A stretch of 64,000 nt of DNA. It comes from Chryseobacterium culicis. Lineage in GTDB: Bacteria; Bacteroidota; Bacteroidia; Flavobacteriales; Weeksellaceae. Shown in pieces: positions 44,240 through 54,718 of this stretch; the first letter of the stretch is position 1, and the number at the start of each line of letters is the position of its first letter. The notes under the pieces are model-generated. The model was not told the origin of the DNA, made no database searches, and was given only the letters and a program-made list of their open reading frames with translations. The stretch spans positions 620,001-684,000 of the forward strand of contig NZ_FNWQ01000001.1 of assembly GCF_900108365.1 (NCBI RefSeq), read 5' to 3'. The position numbers and the translations under genes are program-made.

Positions 44240-46151
44240 GAAAACAATATTTGGAGGGGATAATGTTGTCAATCTCTCAGACGTAAGATATCTTCCTAGA
44301 TGGATAATTCTTGTAATAGACATTATTATTCTGGTTATATCTTTATTTCTTTCTACTTACATTATCGAAAAAATTACCAAACAGGAGTTCATTTATCACG
44401 AAGATAAAAGTATGATTTTCGCTTTTATCATTTTGATAAATACTGTTTTTATGTATGTTTTTAAAACCTATGCGGGGATTATCCGCCATTCAACATTCAT
44501 AGACTTATTTAAGCTTTTGATATCGTGCTTTTGCACAATGCTGGCTGTCGGAACTGTAAATATCTTTTATTTCTGGGTAACCGGAAGTAAGTTTATACTT
44601 ACACCGTATCTGATCCTGTATTTTGTGATTTCCTTTATGGGGCTGTTTCTCTTTAGATTATATGTGAAAGAGTTTTTCCATATAGTAAGAGAATACAGAA
44701 GAAGTGCTCTGAAAAAAAGAATTCTCGTATTGGGTATTGATGAACAGTCCATTGCTATTGCCAGAGCTATTCTGGACAATCCCAGTCTTCCCTATCAGGT
44801 CGTAGGATTTCTGACTCAAAGGACAGATTCAAAAAGAGCCTCATTACTTGGGAAGCCTATCTATGAAAAGAAAAAAATTGAAGAAAATACCAAAGAAGAT
44901 CTCATTATAGATGGTGTCCTCATTGTAAAGGAAATGATGGCAAGAGATGAAGTGAACGCCTGGGTGAATTTATTTCTGGAGAAGGACCTTAATATTTTTA
45001 AAGCTCCATCCGTACAAAAATTAAGAGATAGTGATTTAGGAGGATCTATCAGAACTCTTCAGATTGAGGATTTACTGAACAGAAAACCGATTAAAATTCA
45101 AAACGAAAAAGTTAAAAGCAGACATTTTGAAAAAACTGTACTGGTAACCGGTGGGGCAGGATCGATAGGAAGCGAAATTGTAAGACAGGTCGCCAATTTT
45201 AACCCTTCTTTAATAGTGGTATTGGATCAGGCAGAAACGCCGCTTTACGAAATTGAACTCGAAATGAGGGAAAAATATCCTCAAATTGCTTTCAAGTTTG
45301 TCTTAGGTGATGTCTCCAACCAGCACAGAATGGAAGCTCTGTTCCAGATGTATAACTTCTCAATGGTTTACCATGCAGCGGCTTATAAGCATGTTCCGTT
45401 GGTGGAAGAGAATCCTCACGAAGCCATCTTTGTTAATATATTAGGTTCAAAGATTGTTGCAAAGTTATCCAGCAAATATAAAGTAAACAGATTCGTTATG
45501 GTATCTACAGATAAAGCTGTAAATCCTACTAACGTAATGGGCGCCTCAAAACGTGCTGCGGAACTTTTTGTACAGTCACTGCAGAATGTTGAGGGTAACG
45601 TTACAAAATTTATTACAACAAGATTTGGAAACGTATTAGGATCCAATGGGTCAGTAATTCCTCACTTTAAAAAGCAAATTGAAGCCGGAGGTCCTGTAAC
45701 CATTACCCATCCGGACATTGTAAGATACTTTATGACCATTCCTGAAGCCTGTGAACTGGTTCTTCAGGCAGGTACCATGGGAGAAGGTGGAGAAATCTTT
45801 GTTTTTGATATGGGGGAACCTGTTAAAATTCTTGATCTTGCTAAAAGAATGATCAAGCTATCAGGCTTTGAGCCCAATATTGATATTAAAATTATTTATA
45901 CGGGGTTAAGACCGGGGGAAAAACTGTATGAAGAACTTTTAAGCGATGATGCAAAAACGCTTCCTACTCACAATGAGAAAATTATGATTTCTAAAGATCC
46001 TTCTATGGGATTTGAAGAGATAGATACTCTCACAAAACAAATCACAAAGGCCTCCTTAAGAAGGGATAAAGTAGAGGTAGTAAGAATCCTTAAAACTATA
46101 GTTCCGGAATTTAAAAGCAATAATTCTATATTTGAAGCTTTAGATAAATAA
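44223..46151 (+). CDS. Membrane-anchored nucleotide-sugar 4,6-dehydratase (WbpM/CapD type)
   Basis: The 642-residue protein has four N-terminal transmembrane segments (about 20-145), a Rossmann-like linker, and a long-chain SDR domain from about residue 300. The SDR domain has VTGGAGSIGSEIVRQ for NAD(P), YHAAAYKHVPLVEENP, and the catalytic region STDKAVNPTNVMGASKRAAE. This matches WbpM/PglF/CapD enzymes, which dehydrate UDP-GlcNAc at C4/C6 as the first step to deoxy-amino sugars. It opens the polysaccharide operon. Confidence 0.92.
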   Translation: MYNSLRKTIFGGDNVVNLSDVRYLPRWIILVIDIIILVISLFLSTYIIEKITKQEFIYHEDKSMIFAFIILINTVFMYVFKTYAGIIRHSTFIDLFKLLISCFCTMLAVGTVNIFYFWVTGSKFILTPYLILYFVISFMGLFLFRLYVKEFFHIVREYRRSALKKRILVLGIDEQSIAIARAILDNPSLPYQVVGFLTQRTDSKRASLLGKPIYEKKKIEENTKEDLIIDGVLIVKEMMARDEVNAWVNLFLEKDLNIFKAPSVQKLRDSDLGGSIRTLQIEDLLNRKPIKIQNEKVKSRHFEKTVLVTGGAGSIGSEIVRQVANFNPSLIVVLDQAETPLYEIELEMREKYPQIAFKFVLGDVSNQHRMEALFQMYNFSMVYHAAAYKHVPLVEENPHEAIFVNILGSKIVAKLSSKYKVNRFVMVSTDKAVNPTNVMGASKRAAELFVQSLQNVEGNVTKFITTRFGNVLGSNGSVIPHFKKQIEAGGPVTITHPDIVRYFMTIPEACELVLQAGTMGEGGEIFVFDMGEPVKILDLAKRMIKLSGFEPNIDIKIIYTGLRPGEKLYEELLSDDAKTLPTHNEKIMISKDPSMGFEEIDTLTKQITKASLRRDKVEVVRILKTIVPEFKSNNSIFEALDK

Positions 46152-46187
46152 GAGGAATATAAGTGTATATTTGTACAATTTTAAAAT

Positions 46188-47006
46188 ATGAAAGGGAAAA
46201 TATTAGCTATATCATTAGGTATTTTATTGGTTTCTTGTAAGACGAATAAGAATGCACAAAATGATTTAAATTATATGCAGAATATAGAGCAGGTGGCTAT
46301 AGATGCTTCTGTGAAAAATTCTGGCAATGCAATACAGACAGGTGATCAGCTTATTATTCTGATTACCGCAAAAGATATGGATGTTGTAAAACCATTCAAT
46401 CAGAATTATTCTTCATCAGATGTGATACAGCCTAATGGTGGCGCGGGGGGAAATACTCCTTCGCAGGGTGCTACAAGTATTACAGGACCTACTTATATTG
46501 TAGACGCTAATGGAAATATTGATTTTCCGGTTTTAGGCCAGATCAATACAACCAATAAATCACTGGTCGATTTTAAAAATGAAATTCGCGAAAGATTAAC
46601 GAAATATATTATAAATCCAACTGTAAACGTAAGGCTTGCCAATTTCAAAGTTACAGTACTTGGAGAAGTAAACAGACAGGGAGATTATACTATATCTAAC
46701 GGGCATGCAACTATTTTAAATGCTCTCGGTCTCGCTGGTGACCTTACTATGTACGGAAAGAGAGATGATATCCTGATTATACGATCAGAGAACGGACAGA
46801 TTACTCATGGAAAAGTGAATCTGCAGGATGCCAATCTTATCAACTCGCCTTACTATAATCTGAAACAAGGAGACGCTATCGTAGTAGCATCTAATAAAGC
46901 AAGAAATATTGCCGCAAAACAAAATCCTAATACAGGTATTTATTTAACAGCAATTTCAATTGGTATTACGGCAATCGCTGTAGTAATAAGTCTATTCAAG
47001 AAATAA
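46188..47006 (+). CDS. Polysaccharide export lipoprotein (Wza-type, OPX)
   Basis: The 272-residue protein has a lipoprotein signal with lipobox LLVSC (Cys17). It is followed by the Poly_export domain ([20 protein letters not shown]) and an SLBB-like domain ([17 protein letters not shown]). One C-terminal hydrophobic segment lies near 247-270. It should form the outer-membrane or periplasmic exit channel for the polymer together with the Wzc-like protein encoded next, 4 bases on. Confidence 0.93.
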   Translation: MKGKILAISLGILLVSCKTNKNAQNDLNYMQNIEQVAIDASVKNSGNAIQTGDQLIILITAKDMDVVKPFNQNYSSSDVIQPNGGAGGNTPSQGATSITGPTYIVDANGNIDFPVLGQINTTNKSLVDFKNEIRERLTKYIINPTVNVRLANFKVTVLGEVNRQGDYTISNGHATILNALGLAGDLTMYGKRDDILIIRSENGQITHGKVNLQDANLINSPYYNLKQGDAIVVASNKARNIAAKQNPNTGIYLTAISIGITAIAVVISLFKK

Positions 47007-47010
47007 ATTA

Positions 47011-49395
47011 ATGAACAATCAGGATCCTACTCAATTTTCTCAAACAGAAGATCATCTTAATATTAATGATATTGTTAGGCCATATATTAAAAGATGGCCA
47101 TGGTTTGTGATTTCAGCTTTTTTATTTGTATTGGGTGCTTATATCGCTTTTAAATTTATAACTCCTGTATACAACGTAAAAACTACCATTTTAATTAAAG
47201 ATACCAAAAATGCTCCTAGCGCAACTAATGATGCCAGTGTTTTACAAGATTTATCAGGCTTTGGGGGAATGAAAACCAACAGTATCGAGAATGAGATTGA
47301 AATTCTAAAGTCTAAAAGACTGATGAAAGATGTAGTAATTACTAAAAATCTTCAGGTTGATATTTTTGCCAAGGGAAAAATTATTAAAAAAGAATTATAT
47401 AAAAATACTTCACCTATAATTGTAAAAGTAATCAACGAAAAACCTCTTGCAAAGTTCCCGGGTAAACCCTTAAATGTTTCATTAAAAGGAAATGAAATTA
47501 CTATTACTTCAGATGAATTAGATAAAAGTATTGTTTCTGGTTTCGGAAAAACAATTAGTCTTCCTTTTGCCAATATTATTATCATTAAAAATGATAAGTT
47601 TAATCCAAATGAAGTCAAAGAGTTAAATACTAGTGATTTAGAAATCAGTATTTCACCAATAGAGGCAAAAGTTAATAGCTTACAAAATCAAGTCGGTATT
47701 GGAGTAGTAAATAAAGAAACTACTGTTGTAGGGCTTGAAATAAACTATCCGGAGACAGCTAAAGCCGCAGACATTTTGAATACTTTAGTTGTAATGTATA
47801 ATAATGATGCAATTACCGATAAAAATCAGGAATCTAAAAAAACTCTGGACTTTATTGAAGACAGAGTAAAAAAGCTATCTGTTGAACTTGGTCAGGTAGA
47901 AAATGAAAAAGAAAACTTTAAGTCTAGAAACAACTTAACAGACCTGGAAACAGAAGCAAAGATTAATTTGGAGAGTTCTGCAGCAGCAAGGGCGAAACAG
48001 TTAGATGTAAATGCTCAGTTAGAGCTTACCAATTCCTTGATGAGCTTTGTTTCTAAGCAAGGGCAGTATCAGGTACTTCCATCTAATGTAGGTCTTAATA
48101 ACTCTGAAGCAGTAGCAGGAATTGTAAATTATAATCAATTAATACTGCAGAGAAACAGGTTGCTGGAATCTGCTACACCAGAAAACCCAGCAGTTGTCGA
48201 TATTACAAAACAGATTAATTCTTTACGTACTTCAATCGTTCAAAGTTTACAAAGAAATCAAGCAGGGCTTGAACTTGCTCGAGGTGAATATTTAGGAGAA
48301 CAAAACAAAGTTTCTGAAAAAATTTCTAAACTTCCATCCATCGAAAAAATGTTTAGAGGTATTGAAAGACAACAGCAGATAAAGGAAAACTTATATTTAC
48401 TATTATTACAAAAAAGAGAGGAAACAGCTATTGCACAGTCTATTACAGCGCCTAAAGCTAAAGTGATAGATACAGCATATTCATCACAAGCTCCGGTGGC
48501 TCCTAAAAAAGCTTTAATTCTTTTAGCTTCATTTATTGTCGGATTATTGATTCCGGTTGTTGTTATATATCTAAAAGATTTATTTAATAATAAGGTTAAA
48601 ACTAAACATGATCTGGAAAAAATTATTCATGCTCCAGTAATTGCAGAATTGCCAAGTCTTGAAAAAGGGGATTCTGAGATTGTGAAGGTGAATGATATTA
48701 CACCAATGGCAGAAGCATTTAGAATTCTTATTACCAATATGAATTTCATGCTTCCTAAGGATAAAAAAGGGAAAATTGTATTCGTTACATCTACTGTAAA
48801 AGGGGAAGGAAAAACTTTCACTTCTGTAAATTTAGCTTTGACACTTGCTAATCCCAAGAAGAAAGCAATAATAATCGGGTCAGATATCAGAAATCCGCAA
48901 TTGCAAAGATATAATCCTGCCAGAAAAGGTCTTACTGGACTTACTGAGTTCCTTTACTCGGATAATACTAAACTTGAAGATATTATTCACGTATCATCTT
49001 TTAATCCTCATTTGGATGTTATTTATTCAGGAATGATTCCTCCTAATCCAACAGAATTATTATCTAACGGACGTTATGAGATTCTTTTAGATGAATTGAA
49101 AGGAAAGTATGACTATATTATTCTAGATACAGCACCGCTGCTTCTAGTAACAGATACATTCCTTATTGCTGATCTTGCTGATGTCACGATCTACGTATCA
49201 AGATCCAGATATACAGAAAAATCATTAATGGAATTTGCCAATATTAATATTGATCAGAAAAAGATCAGAAACGTAGGCTTTGTTCTTAATGATGTTAACA
49301 GAGAAAATTTAGGGTATAGTAACAAATACGGTTATGGATATAATAATCATGTTGAAAAATCATGGTTTGAAAAAATAAAAAATAAACTTAGTTAG
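47011..49395 (+). CDS. Wzc-type polysaccharide co-polymerase and BY-kinase
   Basis: The 794-residue inner-membrane protein has a Wzz domain with transmembrane segments near 30-50 and 505-525 around a large coiled-coil-rich periplasmic part. A cytoplasmic tyrosine-kinase domain follows: Walker A VKGEGKTF near residue 598, Walker A' [11 protein letters not shown], Walker [15 protein letters not shown]. The C-terminus has a tyrosine cluster ([13 protein letters not shown]) for autophosphorylation. It controls chain length and export with the Wza-type lipoprotein. Confidence 0.94.
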   Translation: MNNQDPTQFSQTEDHLNINDIVRPYIKRWPWFVISAFLFVLGAYIAFKFITPVYNVKTTILIKDTKNAPSATNDASVLQDLSGFGGMKTNSIENEIEILKSKRLMKDVVITKNLQVDIFAKGKIIKKELYKNTSPIIVKVINEKPLAKFPGKPLNVSLKGNEITITSDELDKSIVSGFGKTISLPFANIIIIKNDKFNPNEVKELNTSDLEISISPIEAKVNSLQNQVGIGVVNKETTVVGLEINYPETAKAADILNTLVVMYNNDAITDKNQESKKTLDFIEDRVKKLSVELGQVENEKENFKSRNNLTDLETEAKINLESSAAARAKQLDVNAQLELTNSLMSFVSKQGQYQVLPSNVGLNNSEAVAGIVNYNQLILQRNRLLESATPENPAVVDITKQINSLRTSIVQSLQRNQAGLELARGEYLGEQNKVSEKISKLPSIEKMFRGIERQQQIKENLYLLLLQKREETAIAQSITAPKAKVIDTAYSSQAPVAPKKALILLASFIVGLLIPVVVIYLKDLFNNKVKTKHDLEKIIHAPVIAELPSLEKGDSEIVKVNDITPMAEAFRILITNMNFMLPKDKKGKIVFVTSTVKGEGKTFTSVNLALTLANPKKKAIIIGSDIRNPQLQRYNPARKGLTGLTEFLYSDNTKLEDIIHVSSFNPHLDVIYSGMIPPNPTELLSNGRYEILLDELKGKYDYIILDTAPLLLVTDTFLIADLADVTIYVSRSRYTEKSLMEFANINIDQKKIRNVGFVLNDVNRENLGYSNKYGYGYNNHVEKSWFEKIKNKLS

Positions 49396-49397
49396 TG

Positions 49398-50690
49398 ATG
49401 AAAGACTATAAAATAGCAGTTATTGGACAAGGTTATGTGGGACTTCCCTTGTCATTGGAATTTGCAGCTCATTACCCTGTATTGGGATTTGATATCAATA
49501 CGCAGCGTGTAAATCAGCTTAATGATGGACAGGATATTACCCTGGAAGCCGATATAGAAAAACTTAATGAAGGCTTAAGAAAATATAATGAATCTGATGG
49601 TACATTAGGATATAAAGCTACCAGTGAGTTATCAGATATTGCTGTGGCAAGTATTTTTATCGTAACAGTTCCTACACCTATAGATAGATATAACGCACCG
49701 GATCTTAATCCATTGATTTCTGCTTCAAAAATGTTGGGGGGAATCATTAAAAAAGGAGATATTGTTATTTATGAATCTACTGTTTTCCCAGGGTGTACAG
49801 AAGAAGAATGTGTACCGGTTTTGGAAAAATATTCAGGATTAAAATACAATGAAGATTTTTTTGTAGGATACTCTCCCGAAAGAATTAACCCTGGAGATAA
49901 AGTAAATACACTTACCAGTGTAAAAAAAGTAACCTCTGGTTCTACAGACGAAATTGCTGAAGAAGTGGATCTTTTGTATAAAAAAATCATTACTGCAGGA
50001 ACTCATAAAGCATCAAGCCTTAAAGTGGCTGAAGCCTCAAAAGCAATTGAAAATGCACAGCGTGATGTTAATATCTCCTTCGTAAATGAATTGGCATTGA
50101 TCTTTGACAGGATAGGAATTGACACAAACGATGTTTTAGAAGCAGCCGGAACAAAATATAATTTCCTGAAATATAAACCAGGATTAGTTGGAGGACACTG
50201 TATTTCCGTAGATCCTTATTATTTAGCACATAAAGCAGAACAGTTGGGATACCATCCTGACGTGATTTTATCCGGACGTCGTGTTAATGACTCAATTGCT
50301 AAATTCATTGCTGCTAAAGTGGTAAAACTTATGATTGCCAAAGGTGGAGTTATTAAAGATTCCCAGGCATTGATCTTAGGAGTGACGTTTAAAGAAAACT
50401 GTCCCGACGTAAGAAATACAAAAGTAGTGGATATTTATACTGAACTTTCAGATTATGGAGTTAATGTAGATATTTATGACCCTTGGGCAAGCAAAGAAGA
50501 AGTGAAACATGAATACGGAATAGATATCCTGGATGCCCTTATTGAAGGTAAAAAATATGATTCTCTGATTATCGCTGTATCCCATAATGAATTCCTTCAA
50601 ATGGATCTTAACACGCTGAAAAAAGGAAATTCTGTAGTTTTTGATACTAAAGCCTGTTTAGACAGAGATTTGGTAGACGCCAGATTATAA
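49398..50690 (+). CDS. UDP-N-acetylhexosamine 6-dehydrogenase (WbpA/WbpO type)
   Basis: Oxidises C6 of a UDP-HexNAc to a uronic acid with two NAD+. The 430-residue protein has the NAD motif IAVIGQGYVGLPLS, TVPTPID, FVGYSPERINPGD, and the active-site Cys in GGHCISVDPYYL. This is the layout of the UDP-GlcNAc/GalNAc dehydrogenase group. With WbpB, WbpE and WbpD homologues downstream it would start the route to UDP-2,3-diacetamido-2,3-dideoxyglucuronate. A GTG one codon earlier overlaps the wzc stop; I chose the ATG. Confidence 0.92.
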   Translation: MKDYKIAVIGQGYVGLPLSLEFAAHYPVLGFDINTQRVNQLNDGQDITLEADIEKLNEGLRKYNESDGTLGYKATSELSDIAVASIFIVTVPTPIDRYNAPDLNPLISASKMLGGIIKKGDIVIYESTVFPGCTEEECVPVLEKYSGLKYNEDFFVGYSPERINPGDKVNTLTSVKKVTSGSTDEIAEEVDLLYKKIITAGTHKASSLKVAEASKAIENAQRDVNISFVNELALIFDRIGIDTNDVLEAAGTKYNFLKYKPGLVGGHCISVDPYYLAHKAEQLGYHPDVILSGRRVNDSIAKFIAAKVVKLMIAKGGVIKDSQALILGVTFKENCPDVRNTKVVDIYTELSDYGVNVDIYDPWASKEEVKHEYGIDILDALIEGKKYDSLIIAVSHNEFLQMDLNTLKKGNSVVFDTKACLDRDLVDARL

Positions 50691-50699
50691 ACATTTACA

Positions 50700-51890
50700 A
50701 TGAACTATGATATCATAATTGTTGGAGCCGGGTTAGTAGGACTCGCTACGGCATATCAATTAAAAATTAAAAAACCAGACGCTAAAATTTTGGTTTTAGA
50801 AAAGGAAAATGATGTATCACTACATCAATCCGGACATAACAGTGGAGTGATTCATAGTGGAATATACTACAAGCCAGGTAGTTTAAAAGCGAAAAATTGT
50901 ATTGAAGGTTATAATTCTGTAATCAATTTCGCTAAAGAACATGGTATCCGCTATGATCTTTGTGGAAAAATTATTGTTGCCACTTCACAGGAAGAACTGC
51001 CGCTTTTAGATAATATTTATAAAAGAGGTGTTGAGAACGGACTTCAGGAACTGAAATACCTTTCAAGAGAAGAATTTCGTGAAATTGAACCTCATTGTGA
51101 AGGTGTGAGAGCAATCAAAGTCCCGCAGACAGGGATTATTGATTATCCCGGAGTGGCCAAAAAAATTAAAGAGCTTTTTCAAGAATTAGGAGGAGAGGTT
51201 AAATTCAATAGCGAAGTAAGAAATATTATCAATAATAACGCTGAAATCATCGTTAAAACTCAAGCTTCTGAATTCAAAACAAAGAAACTTATTTCATGTG
51301 CAGGACTGTATTCTGATAAGATTACAAAAATGACCAATGAAAAGAATGATGTTATTATTATTCCTTTCCGTGGCGAATATTATAAAATAAGGGATGAAAA
51401 AAAACACCTGGTAAAGCACCTTATTTATCCTGTTCCTGATCCTAATTTCCCATTTTTGGGCGTTCATTTCACAAGAATGATTGACGGTAATATTGAAGCC
51501 GGCCCCAACGCGGTGCTAGCTTTTAAAAAAGAAGGATATAAATTCTTCGATTTTGATCTGGAAGAAACCATGCAGACATTAATGTGGCCCGGATTTAGAA
51601 AAATTGTTGCCAAATATGGTAAAACAGGACTAGGCGAAGTACATCGCTCATTATCCAAATCCGCATTTACCAAAGCTCTTCAAAAACTTATGCCTGAAAT
51701 TCAGGAATCTGATCTTGTACCGGGCGGTTCGGGAGTTCGGGCGCAGGCTTGTGACAGAAATGGAGGTTTAATTGATGATTTTGACATTGTGAAAAATGGA
51801 AACATTATTCATGTAAGAAACGCGCCTTCACCAGCAGCCACATCTTGCCTTTCTATTGGAAATAAGATAAGCGAGTTAATTGAAAACTAA
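50700..51890 (+). CDS. lhgO: L-2-hydroxyglutarate oxidase-like FAD enzyme
   Basis: The 396-residue flavoprotein has the FAD motif IIVGAGLVGLATAYQL and the LhgO signature HQSGHNSGVIHSGIYYKPGS. It carries QTGIIDYPGVAKKIKELFQE, and near the end PGGSGVRAQACDRNG. LhgO oxidises L-2-hydroxyglutarate to 2-oxoglutarate, passing electrons to the membrane quinone pool. Its position inside the Wbp-like gene set is unusual and suggests removal of 2-hydroxyglutarate formed by the WbpB-like enzyme. That link is inference. Confidence 0.87.
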   Translation: MNYDIIIVGAGLVGLATAYQLKIKKPDAKILVLEKENDVSLHQSGHNSGVIHSGIYYKPGSLKAKNCIEGYNSVINFAKEHGIRYDLCGKIIVATSQEELPLLDNIYKRGVENGLQELKYLSREEFREIEPHCEGVRAIKVPQTGIIDYPGVAKKIKELFQELGGEVKFNSEVRNIINNNAEIIVKTQASEFKTKKLISCAGLYSDKITKMTNEKNDVIIIPFRGEYYKIRDEKKHLVKHLIYPVPDPNFPFLGVHFTRMIDGNIEAGPNAVLAFKKEGYKFFDFDLEETMQTLMWPGFRKIVAKYGKTGLGEVHRSLSKSAFTKALQKLMPEIQESDLVPGGSGVRAQACDRNGGLIDDFDIVKNGNIIHVRNAPSPAATSCLSIGNKISELIEN

Positions 51891-51917
51891 CCTCCAAGAC
51901 TAAAATATACATTTCAT

Positions 51918-53048
51918 ATGAAAATTCAAATGGTTGATCTTAAAGGTCAATACGAAAAAATAAAGCATGAAGTAAATGCAGGGATTCAGGACTGTCTTGA
52001 TAATACTGCTTTTATTAATGGTCCTGCAGTAAAAGAATTTCAACAGGATTTTGAAAAATACCTTAATGTAAAACATGTGATCCCATGCGCAAACGGAACA
52101 GATGCGTTACAGATTGCTATGATGGCGCTGGACTTACAGCCAGGAGATGAAGTAATTTGTCCTGCTTTTACATATGTAGCAACTGCAGAAGTAATAGGGC
52201 TTCTTGGTTTAAAGCCAATTATGGTAGATGTTGACGAGAATACTTTCAATATTGAATTGGAAGGACTGGAAAAATATCTTACTCCCAATACTAAAGCCAT
52301 TGTTCCTGTACATCTGTATGGACAGGGAGCCGATATGGAAAAAATCCTTGAATTCGCTGAAAAGCATAATCTGTTTGTTATTGAAGATAATGCTCAGGCC
52401 ATCGGATCTGATTACACATTTACAGATGGAAATGTAAAAAAGACCGGAACTATAGGCCATATAGGATGTACATCTTTTTTCCCTTCCAAAAACCTGGGCT
52501 GCTATGGAGATGGAGGAGCTTTAATGACGAATGATGATGATCTGGCAATGAAAATAAGAATGATTGCCAATCATGGTCAGCAAAAAAAATATTATCACAA
52601 AGTTCTGGGATGTAATTCCAGGCTAGATACCATCCAGGCTGCTGTTCTAAAAGTAAAATTAAAGCATCTCGACGAATATTCTACGGCAAGAAACAAAATG
52701 GCTGCATATTATGATGAGAATCTAGAATCAATAGCAGAGATTCAGATTCCACAAAGAGCAGAAAATTCTACCCATGTTTTTCACCAGTATACATTAAGGG
52801 TAAAGAATGGGAAAAGGGACGAATTACAAAAATTCTTGGGCGAAAAAAATATTCCAAGTATGATTTATTATCCTCTGCCGTTATATAAGCAGGAAGCTTT
52901 TGCACAATATGTAGAACCTGATTTTACATTGCCCGTTACAGAACTCCTTTGTTCAGAAGTGATTTCCCTTCCTGTTCATACAGAATTTAATCAGGAGGAA
53001 GCCGATTTTATTATTTCAGAAATCAAAAACTTTTTTAATAATAACTAA
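51918..53048 (+). CDS. DegT/DnrJ/EryC1 sugar aminotransferase (WbpE type)
   Basis: The 376-residue PLP enzyme has IQMVDLKGQYEKIKHEV at the N-terminus, PCANGTDALQIAMMALDL, and the cofactor Lys191 in FFPSKNLGCYGDGGA. It transfers an amino group, usually from glutamate, to a keto-sugar. In a WbpB-E-D context it would place the 3-amino group on UDP-GlcNAcA. Its neighbours at both sides support this assignment; close relatives act on other keto-sugars. Confidence 0.9.
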   Translation: MKIQMVDLKGQYEKIKHEVNAGIQDCLDNTAFINGPAVKEFQQDFEKYLNVKHVIPCANGTDALQIAMMALDLQPGDEVICPAFTYVATAEVIGLLGLKPIMVDVDENTFNIELEGLEKYLTPNTKAIVPVHLYGQGADMEKILEFAEKHNLFVIEDNAQAIGSDYTFTDGNVKKTGTIGHIGCTSFFPSKNLGCYGDGGALMTNDDDLAMKIRMIANHGQQKKYYHKVLGCNSRLDTIQAAVLKVKLKHLDEYSTARNKMAAYYDENLESIAEIQIPQRAENSTHVFHQYTLRVKNGKRDELQKFLGEKNIPSMIYYPLPLYKQEAFAQYVEPDFTLPVTELLCSEVISLPVHTEFNQEEADFIISEIKNFFNNN

Positions 53049-53073
53049 TAATCAACTATAAAAAGAAAAAAAT

Positions 53074-53646
53074 ATGTCGGATTTTTTTGCACACGAAACG
53101 GCAGTTATTGATGAAGGCTGCAGCATAGGAGCCGGAACAAAAATTTGGCACTTTTCTCACATTATGCCAAATTGTATTTTAGGAGAAAAATGTAATATCG
53201 GGCAAAACGTAGTTGTTTCTCCTGGTGTGATCTTAGGAAAAAATGTAAAAGTTCAGAACAATGTCTCTATATATGAAGGAGTAACCTGTGATGATGATGT
53301 ATTTCTTGGCCCTTCAATGGTTTTTACTAATGTTATTAATCCTAGAAGTGCAGTTAACCGAAAAAACGCATATCTTAAAACACATGTGGGCACAGGAGCC
53401 TCTATCGGGGCTAACGCAACAATAGTATGTGGTCATAATATTGGAAAATTTGCTTTTATCGGCGCTGGAGCAGTAGTAACAAAAGAAGTTCCAGCTTACG
53501 CATTGGTCGTAGGGAACCCTGCAAGGCAAATGGGTTGGATGAGTGAATTTGGGCACCGTCTGAATTTTGACGCAGAAGGTATTGCCGTGTGTGAAGAAAG
53601 TGGTGAAAAATATAAATTAGATAATAATCAAGTTTCAAAAATTTAA
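53074..53646 (+). CDS. Sugar N-acetyltransferase, left-handed beta-helix (WbpD type)
   Basis: The 190-residue protein is made of hexapeptide repeats (VIDEGCSIGAGTKIWHFSHI, CNIGQNVVVSPGVILGKNV, GASIGANATIVCGHNIGKFA). This is the LbH fold of acetyl-CoA-dependent sugar acetyltransferases such as WbpD, and it should acetylate the 3-amino group made by the aminotransferase. It lies 25 bases after that gene and 6 before the oxidoreductase, in one operon. Confidence 0.9.
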   Translation: MSDFFAHETAVIDEGCSIGAGTKIWHFSHIMPNCILGEKCNIGQNVVVSPGVILGKNVKVQNNVSIYEGVTCDDDVFLGPSMVFTNVINPRSAVNRKNAYLKTHVGTGASIGANATIVCGHNIGKFAFIGAGAVVTKEVPAYALVVGNPARQMGWMSEFGHRLNFDAEGIAVCEESGEKYKLDNNQVSKI

Positions 53647-53652
53647 TATAGA

Positions 53653-54669
53653 ATGTCTGAAAAAATAAAATTTGCCGTTGTAGGCTGTGGGCATATAGGA
53701 AAAAGACATGCAGAAATGGTGTCTAGAAATGCCGAATGTGAATTGGTAGCTTTAATTGACGTAAAAGATAAATCCTCTTTAGGGATTGAGAATTATGAGG
53801 TGCCTTTTTTTTCTTCACTAGATGCATTTCTTAATTCAGGAATTGAAGTAGACGTTATCAATATTGCTTCACCCAATGGTTTTCACTTTGAACAATCTTA
53901 TAAAGCAATATCGGCAGGAAAACATATTGTGGTTGAAAAACCAATGGCACTGAATAAACAAGATGCGGAAAAACTTATTTTTCAGGCTTTACACAAGCAT
54001 AAGCAAGTTTTTGCAGTGATGCAAAACCGTTATTCTCCTCCTTCTGCTTGGGTTAAAGAAATGGTAGAAAGCGGAAAGCTTGGTAAAATATTTATGGTAC
54101 AGCTTAACTGTTATTGGAATCGTGATGACAGATATTATAAGCCGGAATCCTGGCATGGAAAGCTGGATCTGGACGGAGGTACATTATTTACCCAATTCTC
54201 ACATTTTATTGATATTATGTACTGGCTATTTGGGGATATTACCAACATTAAGGCTAAGTTTGCAGACTTCAATCATAAAGATCTTACAGATTTTGAAGAT
54301 TCAGGTTTTGTAAGTTTTGATTTTGTGAATGGAGGAATGGGATCTCTTAATTATTCTACATCCGTTTGGAATCAGAATCTTGAAAGCTCAATGACTATTA
54401 TTGCAGAAAATGGAGCCGTGAAAATTGGTGGTCAGTATATGGATAAAGTAGAGGTTTGTAACGTAAAAGATTATGTAATGCCGGAATTGCCACCTACAAA
54501 CCCAGGTAATGACTACGGCGCCTATAAAGGTTCTGCTGCAAACCACCATTATATTATTGAAAATGTTGTGGATGTAATCAAAGGGAGAAACACAATTACT
54601 ACAAATGCCCTTGAAGGACTAAAAGTGGTAGATATTATTGAAAGAATTTACGAACTGAAAAATTCGTAA
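53653..54669 (+). CDS. Gfo/Idh/MocA sugar oxidoreductase (WbpB type)
   Basis: The 338-residue protein has the NAD motif FAVVGCGHIGKRHAEMV and the catalytic Lys in VVEKPMALNK of the Gfo/Idh/MocA family. Between the acetyltransferase and the flippase it matches WbpB, which oxidises C3 of UDP-GlcNAcA to the 3-keto form. In Pseudomonas WbpB, bound NADH is recycled by reducing 2-oxoglutarate to 2-hydroxyglutarate. Whether this protein does so is inferred, though the lhgO gene in the operon supports it. Confidence 0.88.
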   Translation: MSEKIKFAVVGCGHIGKRHAEMVSRNAECELVALIDVKDKSSLGIENYEVPFFSSLDAFLNSGIEVDVINIASPNGFHFEQSYKAISAGKHIVVEKPMALNKQDAEKLIFQALHKHKQVFAVMQNRYSPPSAWVKEMVESGKLGKIFMVQLNCYWNRDDRYYKPESWHGKLDLDGGTLFTQFSHFIDIMYWLFGDITNIKAKFADFNHKDLTDFEDSGFVSFDFVNGGMGSLNYSTSVWNQNLESSMTIIAENGAVKIGGQYMDKVEVCNVKDYVMPELPPTNPGNDYGAYKGSAANHHYIIENVVDVIKGRNTITTNALEGLKVVDIIERIYELKNS

Positions 54670-54718
54670 TAATTGCTAGCAACAATTTTGTTGTGGGAAA
54701 ATGTAATGATAAAATAGA

